A stretch of 33,522 bases of DNA from Pseudomonadaceae bacterium (GTDB lineage Bacteria; Pseudomonadota; Gammaproteobacteria; Pseudomonadales; Pseudomonadaceae), in contig JAIETJ010000111.1 of the NCBI GenBank assembly GCA_019745275.1, forward strand, positions 1 to 33,522, read 5' to 3'. Shown piece by piece: positions 26,201 through 33,067 of the stretch. The notes under the pieces are model-generated. The model had not been told where the DNA came from. It searched no databases and was given only the letters and a program-made list of their open reading frames with translations. Within the stretch, counting starts at the first letter, position 1. Each line of letters opens with the position of its first letter. The position numbers and the translations under genes were made by a program.

Positions 26201-28167
26201 GCCAGCGCAAGCTCTGATCTGAACCGTTGCGCACATAAGGCTGCATCCTGCCCCTCAGGCACGGAGAGGAAAAGATCAAAAGCAACCGGAATATTCCTCA
26301 GATAGCCAATGCACTCATCAGTCATATCCGCGTAAAACACATGAAGATGCACAGCAACCGTAAGTTCGGAAAGCGGCTCATCCCTATATGGGTAAGGATC
26401 TAGGTAATACGGCACCACCTTGAAAGTGTCGTAAAGTTGCGCGTCTCGCTCCGACATGGGGCAAGGTGAAAAATCGTCAAGCGTAATCTGCTGCGGCTTT
26501 TGCACTGCGGCCTGGATCAGCGCCATTGCATGACGAACGCCCCCACTACGCGCCTCAACGAAAAATTTTTTGGCAAGATCTGGACGGGCTAATACCAAGC
26601 GGGAAGCGTGCATCACCAACTGCGCAAATGACCTACGCGGCACCAGCACGCTGACGGTTCCCGATAGAGAGGGAACCATCCGCCCCTCGCGATAACCATG
26701 CTTCAAATAATGGAGTAATGGATTGACGCCACTAATACGAACATCCGCGTAACGCTCAAGATAGGCTTTCGTTGAAAAGAACTCTGCTGGGTTCCTCCCC
26801 TCCGCCCAACCGCCACCAAGGAAGTGCTTGAGCGGGTCAATGCCTGCCGCTGCGACGTCAGGATAAGTTGCGAGGTAATACTCAGCATCGAACAGGCCAC
26901 TGCGCATCAAGCGCTTACGAACATGCTGCATATGCAGCCTACCAAGCCCAAGTCGTCGCGCCAGTGCCTTGATCAGGCTTTTAACCGCTGATCTTCCTGT
27001 GCGGGAAACGGCCAGAGCATACTGGATTTGGTACTTTTCTGCGGTCCGCTGCGCAAGGACGCCCTCCAACTCTATTACTCGCGCACGCTCGGCAAACAAC
27101 AAGTTTTCCTGGAGCGATAGCTGCCTTGCCTGCAGGTCCTGTTGTGCACTCAGGGTAGAAAACTGTTGATTCGCTACATCCAACTGTTGATGCGTTAACT
27201 CCAGCGACCCACTCAACTCATTGAGCCGCTCACCAAGCTGACCGATAGACAGATCTTTCGCTGCCAAGCATTCGCTGAGTTGCGCGCCCTGATCCTCCAT
27301 GGACTGCATTAGGCGATGGTCTGGATAGCGCCCAAGCAAGGACGCATGCAGCGCTTCAACTTGCTCTATTACTCGACTGTCATCATCAATGCGCTCAGAG
27401 GTCAAGTCCGATAACAACGCACTCAGCCTTAGTGTATCCGCCGGCGCAGCCCGGTCGAGCTTCAAATCTTCCGGAGCGAAGTCGTTCCGGCGCAACGAGT
27501 GTTCGAGAAATTCGTTCTCGTACTCAACAAGCTCCGGACTGCCATCAACGAATGGCAGTCCGACAGAACGCGCGATGCGAGCCAACTGCTGCGCAGGGTT
27601 ACGAAGCATCAGGTCGTAATCCACAAATACCCGTTGCGCACTCCCCGTGTGTTTCACGGAGAGCAGCATATGTTCGAACCACAGCAGATAACTCTTCTCC
27701 AGTGGAAAATCATTCCGCCGAGCTAAAGAATGAACGACGCTCATCGGATTTCGGCAGGCAATCACATAGCTGACCGTCACTCCAAGGTGCTCGAAAACGT
27801 CAAGCCAGAACGGCATTAACCTAGCCATCCGCGGGTCTTTCAGCCCAAGCACGTCGATATCGGCGAGCTTATCGCGCATAAGTTGGACCGCACGTAACTT
27901 GAAGCCGTCGATGATCGAGCCTTGAAACTCACTGCACATTATCGGCGCGAATGAATGCCAATCGTGTCCGAGGGCGCTCAATAAATCGACATCGAAGGCG
28001 GTGACGTCCATGTCTTCCCAGAAGCCTTTGTCATTTATGCCTTCTTCTGGGGGTAGCAGTCGATCGCCCAAGTCGACTCCGAGCACTTGCAACCCACGAG
28101 TTATTACGCTTGTCCCACTACGATGCATACCCAGCACAGCAATAATATGTTTCTGTTTCATATTCAT
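23209..28167 (-). CDS. Giant multidomain sulfotransferase / glycosyltransferase-type glycan assembly protein
   Basis: About 1652 residues. Domains in order: (1) sulfotransferase-like, 10-260, with the PAPS 5'-phosphosulfate loop GMHRSGTS (13-20), LKDPR (109-113) and a 3'-phosphate motif RNPxxxxxS (139-147); (2) Gln/Leu-rich coiled coil, about 290-385; (3) two repeats of the YPDVxxxGxxPLxHxxxxGxxEGR type (426-460 and 464-496); (4) an RgpF-like rhamnan-synthesis domain, about 590-830 (AVHLHVFYADM, PNRGRDVAPF, HTKKSPHK); (5) a WbsX/GH99-like domain, about 863-1210 (LAYYLPQFHPTPEND, FCWANENWTRRWDG, NAWNEWAEGAHLEPD); (6) a GT-A-like domain, about 1390-1610 with DYDD at 1490-1493. It probably assembles and modifies the polysaccharide exported by Wzm/Wzt. 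The start at 28167 overlaps the wzt stop (TGATG); an in-frame ATG at 28197 lies inside wzt. No membrane segments or signal peptide were seen. Confidence 0.88.
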   Translation of the reverse strand: MNMKQKHIIAVLGMHRSGTSVITRGLQVLGVDLGDRLLPPEEGINDKGFWEDMDVTAFDVDLLSALGHDWHSFAPIMCSEFQGSIIDGFKLRAVQLMRDKLADIDVLGLKDPRMARLMPFWLDVFEHLGVTVSYVIACRNPMSVVHSLARRNDFPLEKSYLLWFEHMLLSVKHTGSAQRVFVDYDLMLRNPAQQLARIARSVGLPFVDGSPELVEYENEFLEHSLRRNDFAPEDLKLDRAAPADTLRLSALLSDLTSERIDDDSRVIEQVEALHASLLGRYPDHRLMQSMEDQGAQLSECLAAKDLSIGQLGERLNELSGSLELTHQQLDVANQQFSTLSAQQDLQARQLSLQENLLFAERARVIELEGVLAQRTAEKYQIQYALAVSRTGRSAVKSLIKALARRLGLGRLHMQHVRKRLMRSGLFDAEYYLATYPDVAAAGIDPLKHFLGGGWAEGRNPAEFFSTKAYLERYADVRISGVNPLLHYLKHGYREGRMVPSLSGTVSVLVPRRSFAQLVMHASRLVLARPDLAKKFFVEARSGGVRHAMALIQAAVQKPQQITLDDFSPCPMSERDAQLYDTFKVVPYYLDPYPYRDEPLSELTVAVHLHVFYADMTDECIGYLRNIPVAFDLFLSVPEGQDAALCAQRFRSELALAHKVIAEAVPNRGRDVAPFITQFGKRLAGYDVVGHFHTKKSPHKESLSGWFDTLMSSLCGSKSAVSQILGLFAKDAKVVYAAGNHIASWDNTGWSDNYSIAQALLAEHADFDINDFEHIEFPQGAMFWAKGGCLREFLSLPLAYEDFAEEPIAADATLAHALERLVLVFSTLHEGRNYRLESPQLSPESQPFFEEQYDYSGEIVHDSVKVLAYYLPQFHPTPENDAWHGKDFTEWTKVRAANPLFQGHYQQHVPHPDIGYYHLGSPEQLALQAQMMRQAGVHGMVFYHYWFSGRLILEMPAQMLLANPDIDMPFSFCWANENWTRRWDGNESEILLGQVYSKDDALDFIRYLMPFFKDKRYIKVDGRPVLFIYRPSAMEHVEDYLCIWREECVLNGVKPPYVVATLTRGAVSPAHYGMDAAVERPLQDWTGGAVADMRPKLKPYWPVNGSVLDYGEVADHYMHKELVKDCVLFRSLVPTWDNAARYGSEALALHRFTTPKFQEWLEHLIDYSVRELEVDRRFIVVNAWNEWAEGAHLEPDTRFGYGYLNSVGRALCDYSFNETRYLASRIDKRVVVKLKLADEVREWLAQDGDARHKFVHCLANSTIFKKSTVVVDDAVLVGQLFDLGADCALQSQASVDFTLNFDAPYVFPSTCIETLMLMALRHPGFSISASVLNDPDYCQDPHAVNFEITYWARSGMELRPEKTAVKGYKVAGKASCFRILPEQVDDAGEVKPLVSTVMRFHCKGDRELLVNALLSLIVQAGCRVRPFLAVQDVSDDDLVQLEAELARLPWVQGCEPVIRRYQSSDSSPDLRSLMLNETLKSVGRGYAAFLDYDDVLFPCAYQGLVKRLQRTGKNASFGRVYSTSVDAVTGLILKRNRTYEYGLSHAEFVRLNHAPLHSFMLDLDQIDLSKLHYYDDMKFMEDYYLTLQVFTPADTDWESLRNCEFIGDYVHRLGDFSNTLALSSEQDRTALLQDAHYMVCEGRITELRRTLAG

Positions 28168-29522
28168 CAATTCTTGTATTCGAAATCGGAAGTGCATTTG
28201 AAGTCGACGACACCCGTCGTGAGATTGCTAGCAACAGGCAATACACGAAATAAGCAGGCATCCAGCAGACGATGCAGATAGGTTTCGCTGCCAGCAATAA
28301 CCCCCATCACTCCCGAGTTGAGGAAGTAAGTACCCGGATTAAGGTTGCATTCGAAGCTGAAGGCGACCTGAACCGTCGAGCCTGGCGACACATAACTTAT
28401 GGAATCGCTTGCACTAGCTGAGCTAGCCGCCCCGCCCAGTTCGACACCCGATAGTGTCTTTATCATCATGCCGAAGCGGACCGTATCAGCCGAACTGGCG
28501 AAGTCCACTTGATAACTGTAGCGATAGGTTCCTCCGCGATTCAGGCAGTTGACTCGCTCACCAGCCAAAGTGCGTATCTCGGGATTTTTTATCTGCGCGC
28601 CATGAGACTCGTACGCAAGCACGCTCGTGGATTGCAGATACGGATCAAAAAACTCATCAATCTCAGCTCTGCCACCTACTCTATTGGGGGCAGAGCTGAC
28701 CGCAGCACCCTCTTTAATGGCTGGAGCTAACTCTATTTCATGATTCGCTTGAACGTCCGCACGAATAGAAGCCACTTTATCGGCAGGTGCATAGAGTAAT
28801 TTCTGGTATTGGCCAATCACCAACTTGGGGAGGCCTTCTGTGAGTTTTTCCCCGGCATCAAGCAGTATCGCACGATCACAAAGATCAATAACTGTACTGC
28901 CTGAGTGAGATACAAACAGAATAGTCGCACCACTTTTCTTGATCGCCTCAATTCGTGCAAAACACTTACGCTGGAATAACTCATCACCAACAGAAAGAGC
29001 CTCATCAACAATCAATATCTGCGGATCCGCATGAATTGCCACCGCAAATGCAAGACGCACCATCATACCGCTGGAATAGCTTTTTACTGGCTGATCAATG
29101 AAGTTGCCGATTTCTGCAAATGCTTCAATTTCGGAAAACTTTGCATCCGTTTCTTTTCTGCTCAGCCCTAGCACCGCGGCATTCATATAAACATTTTCAC
29201 GACCGCTAAACTCTGGATTGAAACCCGAACCCAGTTCCAGTAGCGCTGCAATCCGGCCAACCGTGACAGCACTGCCATGCGTTGGATTAAGTGTTCCGCA
29301 AATTATTTGCAGAAGCGTAGACTTACCACTGCCATTACGGCCGACAACACCTACTGTTTCACCCTTCTTAACCTCGAAGGACACTGAGTTCAACGCCCAG
29401 AACTCACGGAAATATTGCTTTCGGCTCCGAGCGAACATTTGCAGGAGCCGATCCCGCGGCTTGTCGTAGATATGGAAGCATTTACTAAGGTTGCTGACGG
29501 CTATGGCGACTTCAGAGGACAT
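28167..29522 (-). CDS. wzt: Polysaccharide ABC exporter ATPase with carbohydrate-binding C-terminus
   Basis: The 451-residue product has a complete ABC ATPase in its first 250 residues: Walker A GRNGSGKST (61-69), signature YSSGM (149-153), Walker B ILIVDE (169-174) and the switch His in LFVSHSG. Residues from about 290 onward form a beta-rich region like the Wzt C-terminal domain, which recognises the modified end of the O-polysaccharide and so gates export; MMIKTLSGVELGG and FECNLNPGTYFLNSGVMG are typical stretches. With Wzm it moves lipid-linked polysaccharide to the periplasm. The ATG at 29522 is chosen: AAGGGG lies upstream, MSSEVAIAVSNLSKCFHIYD is the normal start, and it overlaps the wzm end by 11 bases. 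The longer open frame to 29657 lies inside wzm. Confidence 0.94.
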   Translation of the reverse strand: MSSEVAIAVSNLSKCFHIYDKPRDRLLQMFARSRKQYFREFWALNSVSFEVKKGETVGVVGRNGSGKSTLLQIICGTLNPTHGSAVTVGRIAALLELGSGFNPEFSGRENVYMNAAVLGLSRKETDAKFSEIEAFAEIGNFIDQPVKSYSSGMMVRLAFAVAIHADPQILIVDEALSVGDELFQRKCFARIEAIKKSGATILFVSHSGSTVIDLCDRAILLDAGEKLTEGLPKLVIGQYQKLLYAPADKVASIRADVQANHEIELAPAIKEGAAVSSAPNRVGGRAEIDEFFDPYLQSTSVLAYESHGAQIKNPEIRTLAGERVNCLNRGGTYRYSYQVDFASSADTVRFGMMIKTLSGVELGGAASSASASDSISYVSPGSTVQVAFSFECNLNPGTYFLNSGVMGVIAGSETYLHRLLDACLFRVLPVASNLTTGVVDFKCTSDFEYKN

Positions 29523-30330
29523 CGGCAAACCCCTTACGCGTCTTCTGGAACCACGCAAAACCCATCCAGAAAAATACAAATGCCAAGAGATAATACCTCG
29601 CCAATTGAAGTAAATCGGGAACCTGTCCAAGAAAAAGAAGACTGCGGACCACCTCAATCGCGGGGGTCAGTGGATTGAAGAAAAGCAGATGTCGATACTC
29701 TTCCGGCAGGGCCGTTATCGGATAAAAGATCGGCGAAAGAAACATTAGCACCGACGTGAGCACTCCGATAAATTGACTGACATCACGTAAATAAACACCC
29801 ACTGAAGCCAAAAACCAAACCAACCCCAAAACGAACAACATCAACGGTAACAGCACTATCGGAAGCAAAAAAGCCGCAACATGGATCTCTCCGAAAAACA
29901 ATGAATATGCCACCAGCCAAACACTAAGACTCACTAGAAAATGAAATAATGCCGACCCCATAGTTACGTAGGCTAGTATTTCGAGTGGGAACACCACCTT
30001 TTTAACATAGTTAGTATTGGCTATAATTAGATTGGGCGCGCGATTGATACAATCTGCAAAAATATTGAATACCATCAAGCCTGCAAACAACATGAGTGCA
30101 AATTCTGTCTTAGACTCACTCCCCACATTCCAGCGTGCCTTGAATACCACACTAAAAACGAACGTATATACGGCCAACATAAATAAAGGGTTAAAAAAAG
30201 ACCACAGCAACCCCATTACAGAACCTTGATAGCGACCGACTACCTCACGCTTCGTTAATGCGACTATAAGGGCGCGATTGCGCCAGAATCCGCGCAGCAT
30301 TTCTGCTGGAAGCCAAGAAAAAACTCTCAT
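29512..30330 (-). CDS. wzm: Polysaccharide ABC exporter permease
   Basis: The 272-residue permease is of the ABC-2 (Wzm/TagG) type with about six membrane helices. The opening LIVALTKREVVGRYQGSVMGLLWSFFNPLFMLAVYTFVF is highly characteristic, as is LNPLTPAIEVVRSLLF-like FNPLTPAIEVVRSLLFLG near the end. With Wzt it forms the channel for undecaprenyl-linked O-antigen or similar glycan. A very good ribosome site (GAGGTGAT, about 30338-30345) precedes the ATG. This gene and wzt are clearly more AT-rich than the flanking xseB-ispA or eut genes, suggesting horizontal acquisition. The hexamer repeat at 30379-30423 lies about 50 bases upstream of the start. Confidence 0.95.
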   Translation of the reverse strand: MRVFSWLPAEMLRGFWRNRALIVALTKREVVGRYQGSVMGLLWSFFNPLFMLAVYTFVFSVVFKARWNVGSESKTEFALMLFAGLMVFNIFADCINRAPNLIIANTNYVKKVVFPLEILAYVTMGSALFHFLVSLSVWLVAYSLFFGEIHVAAFLLPIVLLPLMLFVLGLVWFLASVGVYLRDVSQFIGVLTSVLMFLSPIFYPITALPEEYRHLLFFNPLTPAIEVVRSLLFLGQVPDLLQLARYYLLAFVFFWMGFAWFQKTRKGFADVL

Positions 30331-30699
30331 CCAATAATCACCTCAGCCGGCGCGAACAATGCCGCGCAGGGATATTTAAGCGATAGCGATAGCGATAGCG
30401 ATAGCGATAGCGATAGCGATAGCAGACCATGGAATGCCCCGCCCCATCATTCCGAGCAATATTACGCTTTTTCTGCAGCGCGAAATAGCTGGTGGTCTTG
30501 TAGAGACGGTCGACGCTATCCGAAAGCACTAGAAAGTCGCGAGCGAAGCCTTCCGACACCCACAACTGAAAAAATACAGAGCAACTCTCACTCCGACTTA
30601 ACAGCCAACTTACAAGGCAGGCTAGCGAGCCCGCCGATTTGCCCGCGCCGCGCCGCTCTGCTAGTGTCGCGCCCGTTCTAGCCCGCCGAGAGAGCCACC
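30331..30699. promoter_or_regulatory. Divergent wzm/xseB intergenic region
   Basis: The 369 bases between wzm (leftward) and xseB (rightward) hold the wzm ribosome site, a candidate leftward -10 TTAAAT (complement of 30374-30379) touching the hexamer repeat, and, near the right end, the xseB leader. Between about 30430 and 30600 the minus strand reads as a weak protein-like stretch without a start or a recognisable family; it may be a decayed gene end. No terminator or operator stands out. Confidence 0.4.
30379..30423. repeat. Hexanucleotide tandem repeat (AGCGAT)7.5 upstream of wzm
   Basis: Seven perfect copies of AGCGAT plus AGC, 45 bases without interruption, lie 49-93 bases upstream of the wzm start codon. 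On the minus strand the repeat would occupy the spacer and -35 zone of a promoter whose -10 could be TTAAAT at the repeat edge. Perfect short repeats of this size change copy number by slipped-strand mispairing, so wzm-wzt expression may vary between cells. Confidence 0.95.
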
Positions 30700-30942
30700 A
30701 TGGCCCGCAAAAAAGCCGCCGCTGATTTCGAACATTCCTTAGCCGACCTGCAAGCACTGGTTGAGCGCTTGGAGAACGGCGAGTTATCGCTGGAAGACTC
30801 GCTAAGCGCCTTCGAGCAGGGCATTCGCCTGACCCGCGAGTGCCAAGGCGCGCTGACCCAAGCCGAGCAAAAAGTACAAATGCTGCTCGAAAGCGACGGA
30901 GAACTGCAGCAGGTCGACTTCGATGCTGAGCCGTTAGCATGA
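30700..30942 (+). CDS. xseB: Exodeoxyribonuclease VII small subunit
   Basis: The 80-residue XseB protein ([35 protein letters not shown] in its N-terminal part) shows the family signature LExxVxxLExGExxLExxLxxFExGxxL. It binds XseA to form the exonuclease that degrades single-stranded DNA from both ends. A ribosome site (GAGAG) lies before the ATG. Its stop overlaps the ispA start (ATGA), the usual pseudomonad arrangement. It marks the return from the accessory block to core genome order. Confidence 0.95.
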   Translation: MARKKAAADFEHSLADLQALVERLENGELSLEDSLSAFEQGIRLTRECQGALTQAEQKVQMLLESDGELQQVDFDAEPLA

Positions 30943-31826
30943 TTGCCGCGTACCAAGCGCAGTGCCAAGCGCGCGCCGATACGGCGCTGAGCGAACTATT
31001 GGTGGCCCCACTGAGCGAGCTTGAGCGGCTGTATGCGGCCATGCGCTACAGCGTGGTTAACGGCGGCAAGCGGATTCGCCCGTTACTGGTGTATGCGGCC
31101 TGTGAAGCCCTCGGCGGCACGGCCGAACAAGCCGATGGCGCCGCCTGTGCGGTGGAGTTAATCCACGCCTATTCGTTGGTGCATGACGACTTACCAGCGA
31201 TGGACGACGACGATTTACGTCGCGGCCTGCCGACGACTCATATTGCCTTTGACCAAGCTACGGCGATTCTGGCCGGCGATGGCTTGCAAACCTTGGCTTT
31301 TGAAGTGCTGGCCGATGGCAGCCGCAATCCGCAGGATGCCGACACTCGCTTGCGCATGCTCAGCACTCTGGCCCGCGCCGCAGGCTCTGCTGGCATGGTC
31401 GGTGGGCAGGCGTTTGATCTGGGCTCGGTCGGGCACAAGCTCGATCAAAGCGCACTGGAATTGATGCACAGACACAAAACTGGCGCGCTAATCGAAGCCA
31501 GCGTCAGCCTTGGCGCACTGGCCAGCGGCCAAGCCGATGCCCGCGCTTTGGCTGCGCTGGCCAGTTATGCGCAGGCGATTGGCCTGGCGTTTCAGGTACA
31601 GGACGACATTCTTGACGTTGAAAGCGATACCGCTACCTTGGGCAAACGCCAAGGCGCCGACATCGCCCGCGACAAACCGACCTACCCGGCGCTGCTCGGC
31701 CTAGAGGCCGCCAAGGCCTACGCCCTAGCGTTGCGCGACCAAGCATTGACGGCCCTGCAAACCTTCGACAGCCGCGCCGAACCGCTGCGCGCCCTCGCCC
31801 ATTTCATCGTCGCACGGCGCAGCTAA
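30939..31826 (+). CDS. ispA: Farnesyl diphosphate synthase (geranyltranstransferase)
   Basis: The 295-residue enzyme makes farnesyl diphosphate from isopentenyl and dimethylallyl/geranyl diphosphate for undecaprenyl phosphate and quinone synthesis. Motifs: GGKRIRP (42-48), the first Asp-rich motif DDLPAMD (83-89), [12 protein letters not shown], and the second Asp-rich motif QDDILD (221-226) followed by [16 protein letters not shown]. Length matches E. coli IspA (299). It starts by ATGA overlap with xseB. In P. aeruginosa dxs follows directly; here an opposite-strand PAP2 gene and palindromes lie between. Confidence 0.97.
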   Translation: MIAAYQAQCQARADTALSELLVAPLSELERLYAAMRYSVVNGGKRIRPLLVYAACEALGGTAEQADGAACAVELIHAYSLVHDDLPAMDDDDLRRGLPTTHIAFDQATAILAGDGLQTLAFEVLADGSRNPQDADTRLRMLSTLARAAGSAGMVGGQAFDLGSVGHKLDQSALELMHRHKTGALIEASVSLGALASGQADARALAALASYAQAIGLAFQVQDDILDVESDTATLGKRQGADIARDKPTYPALLGLEAAKAYALALRDQALTALQTFDSRAEPLRALAHFIVARRS

Positions 31827-31831
31827 GTAGA

Positions 31832-31875
31832 CCGGATTAGCGCAGCGTAATCCGGGGAATAAAGCCTAATCCGGG
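31832..31875. repeat. Palindromic repeat CCGGATTA...TAATCCGG
   Basis: CCGGATTA (31832-31839), loop GCGCAGCG, TAATCCGG (31848-31855) is a perfect 8-bp stem just after ispA; a further CCTAATCCGG copy follows at 31866-31875. The core GGATTAGCGCAGCGTAATCC is a common REP-type unit in pseudomonads. It could serve as a transcript-stabilising or terminating hairpin after ispA. Confidence 0.65.
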
Positions 31876-31921
31876 GGATAAGGAGAAGGGGGATAAGCGA
31901 CGAGTCTCGGTTCTCTTAAAC

Positions 31922-31948
31922 GGTGCAAGCGCCTGCGGCGATTGCACC
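31922..31948. repeat. Small inverted repeat GGTGCAA...TTGCACC
   Basis: GGTGCAA (31922-31928) and TTGCACC (31942-31948) enclose a GC-rich loop that itself contains CGCC/GGCG, giving a nearly continuous stem, followed by CTAC. It lies between the convergent ispA and PAP2 genes and resembles the other REP-like units. Confidence 0.55.
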
Positions 31949-31963
31949 CTACAAGTCTAATGC

Positions 31964-32854
31964 TCAGCGCCACTCGGTACTGCGGCGCACCACCAGTAAA
32001 TGCGCACTAATCAATAGCCACGGCAGCAGTAAGCCGACAAACAAACCCATCACCAGCCCGCGCACGCCTTGCCACAGCAGCGGTTCAAGACCGAGCAAAG
32101 GTTCGAGCTTTTTCAAGCCCAACTGCAGGGCGATAAACGCCAGCGAACCTATCACTGCCACCACCCCACGCTGCCAGAGTAAAACCGGCGTGGCGAAGGG
32201 CAACTGCGCGCTGCCCAGCAGCATTCCAACCAGCATGCCCGCCAGCAGCGGGATATAACTCGGCGGCGTGCCCGGCCAGGTGAAGAAACTCAGCAGCGCC
32301 ACTGCCGCAATCAAGCCCAGGTGCCACGGAAGATGGCGCGCCGCCCAGCAGCGCCAATCTTTAATCTGCGCGAACAACAGCAACATGGCGGCGCCGATCA
32401 AGCCACCACCGAGCACGTCTTCCAGATCGTGAGCAGCCAGATACAGGCGGCTGAACATAATCGCCAGCACAATAAAACCGCACAGCCACCACGCCCAGGT
32501 GCGGCGCAGCTCGTAGGCCAGCCAGAGCCAGAGCACCACCGCCACCTGTGAGTGCCCGGAGGGCAAACCGTAACTGGCACCGACCAAATCATCCAAACGC
32601 ATGGCCAGCGGCGGGCGCGGGTCTTGCCAGAGATCTTTCAAGTAAGCATTCAGCAGCGCATTGACCGACACCAAGATAAACAAGCGCAAAAACAACGGCC
32701 GCTGCCAGGCCCAATAACCCAGCGGCAGGAAGAACAAAATAAACTTCTCGTAACCGAGCAAACTAACGCCGTGCATCAACACCGTCAGCCAGTCGCTGCG
32801 CAGCGGCAGCACCCAGTCGAGGTTATGCAAAAGGTGCTGCAAGTAATCAGACAT
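31964..32854 (-). CDS. PAP2-superfamily membrane phosphatase
   Basis: The 296-residue protein has about eight membrane segments and the three phosphatase motifs of the PAP2 family: KDLWQDPRP (KxxxxxxRP, 73-81), PSGH (98-101) and SRLYLAAH (SRxxxxxH, 135-142). Such enzymes remove phosphate from lipid phosphates such as phosphatidate or undecaprenyl diphosphate, with the active site facing the periplasm. Its place between ispA and dxs, both in the isoprenoid pathway, makes undecaprenyl diphosphate recycling tempting, but the substrate cannot be deduced. It is transcribed opposite to both neighbours and is bordered by palindromic repeats on the ispA side. Confidence 0.9.
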   Translation of the reverse strand: MSDYLQHLLHNLDWVLPLRSDWLTVLMHGVSLLGYEKFILFFLPLGYWAWQRPLFLRLFILVSVNALLNAYLKDLWQDPRPPLAMRLDDLVGASYGLPSGHSQVAVVLWLWLAYELRRTWAWWLCGFIVLAIMFSRLYLAAHDLEDVLGGGLIGAAMLLLFAQIKDWRCWAARHLPWHLGLIAAVALLSFFTWPGTPPSYIPLLAGMLVGMLLGSAQLPFATPVLLWQRGVVAVIGSLAFIALQLGLKKLEPLLGLEPLLWQGVRGLVMGLFVGLLLPWLLISAHLLVVRRSTEWR

Positions 32855-32992
32855 AGCAAACCTTGGCGGAGGAACCGCTCTTATTAAAAATCAGCGCCTT
32901 TATTAAGCCATTGCCCAAGCGCAAGCAAGCCGCCAGACGAAAAGCCGCGCGAAAATAAACCCTCGTTACCAGCACCTGCGCCAATGCATTGC

Positions 32993-33022
32993 TTGGGCTG
33001 GCTGCCGCGCTTCGGGTAAACT
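32993..33022 (+). promoter_or_regulatory. Putative promoter of dxs
   Basis: TTGGGC (32993-32998) and TAAACT (33017-33022) are 18 bases apart and lie about 45 bases before the dxs start. With the PAP2 gene inserted on the other strand, dxs needs its own promoter, and this is the best candidate in the 213-base gap. Confidence 0.4.
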
Positions 33023-33067
33023 GGCGGATGTTTGCCGCCCTTTCCGCCCAATAACGCGATGCGCCCG

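Noticed and set aside
29523..29657. Upstream extension of wzt into wzm
   Set aside because: The extra residues are antisense-like to none of the family's N-termini, and the ATG at 29522 has a proper ribosome site and the usual 11-base overlap.
30379..30423. CRISPR array or variable-number iteron
   Set aside because: The unit is only six bases with no spacers, and no cas or replication gene is nearby. It is a microsatellite.
30338..31042. Minus-strand open frame of about 234 codons across the wzm/xseB gap, ending in Tyr-Arg repeats
   Set aside because: Its first half is the antisense of xseB and ispA, and the YR repeats are only the translated hexamer repeat. The middle (about 30430-30600) looks slightly protein-like but has no start, ribosome site or family match.
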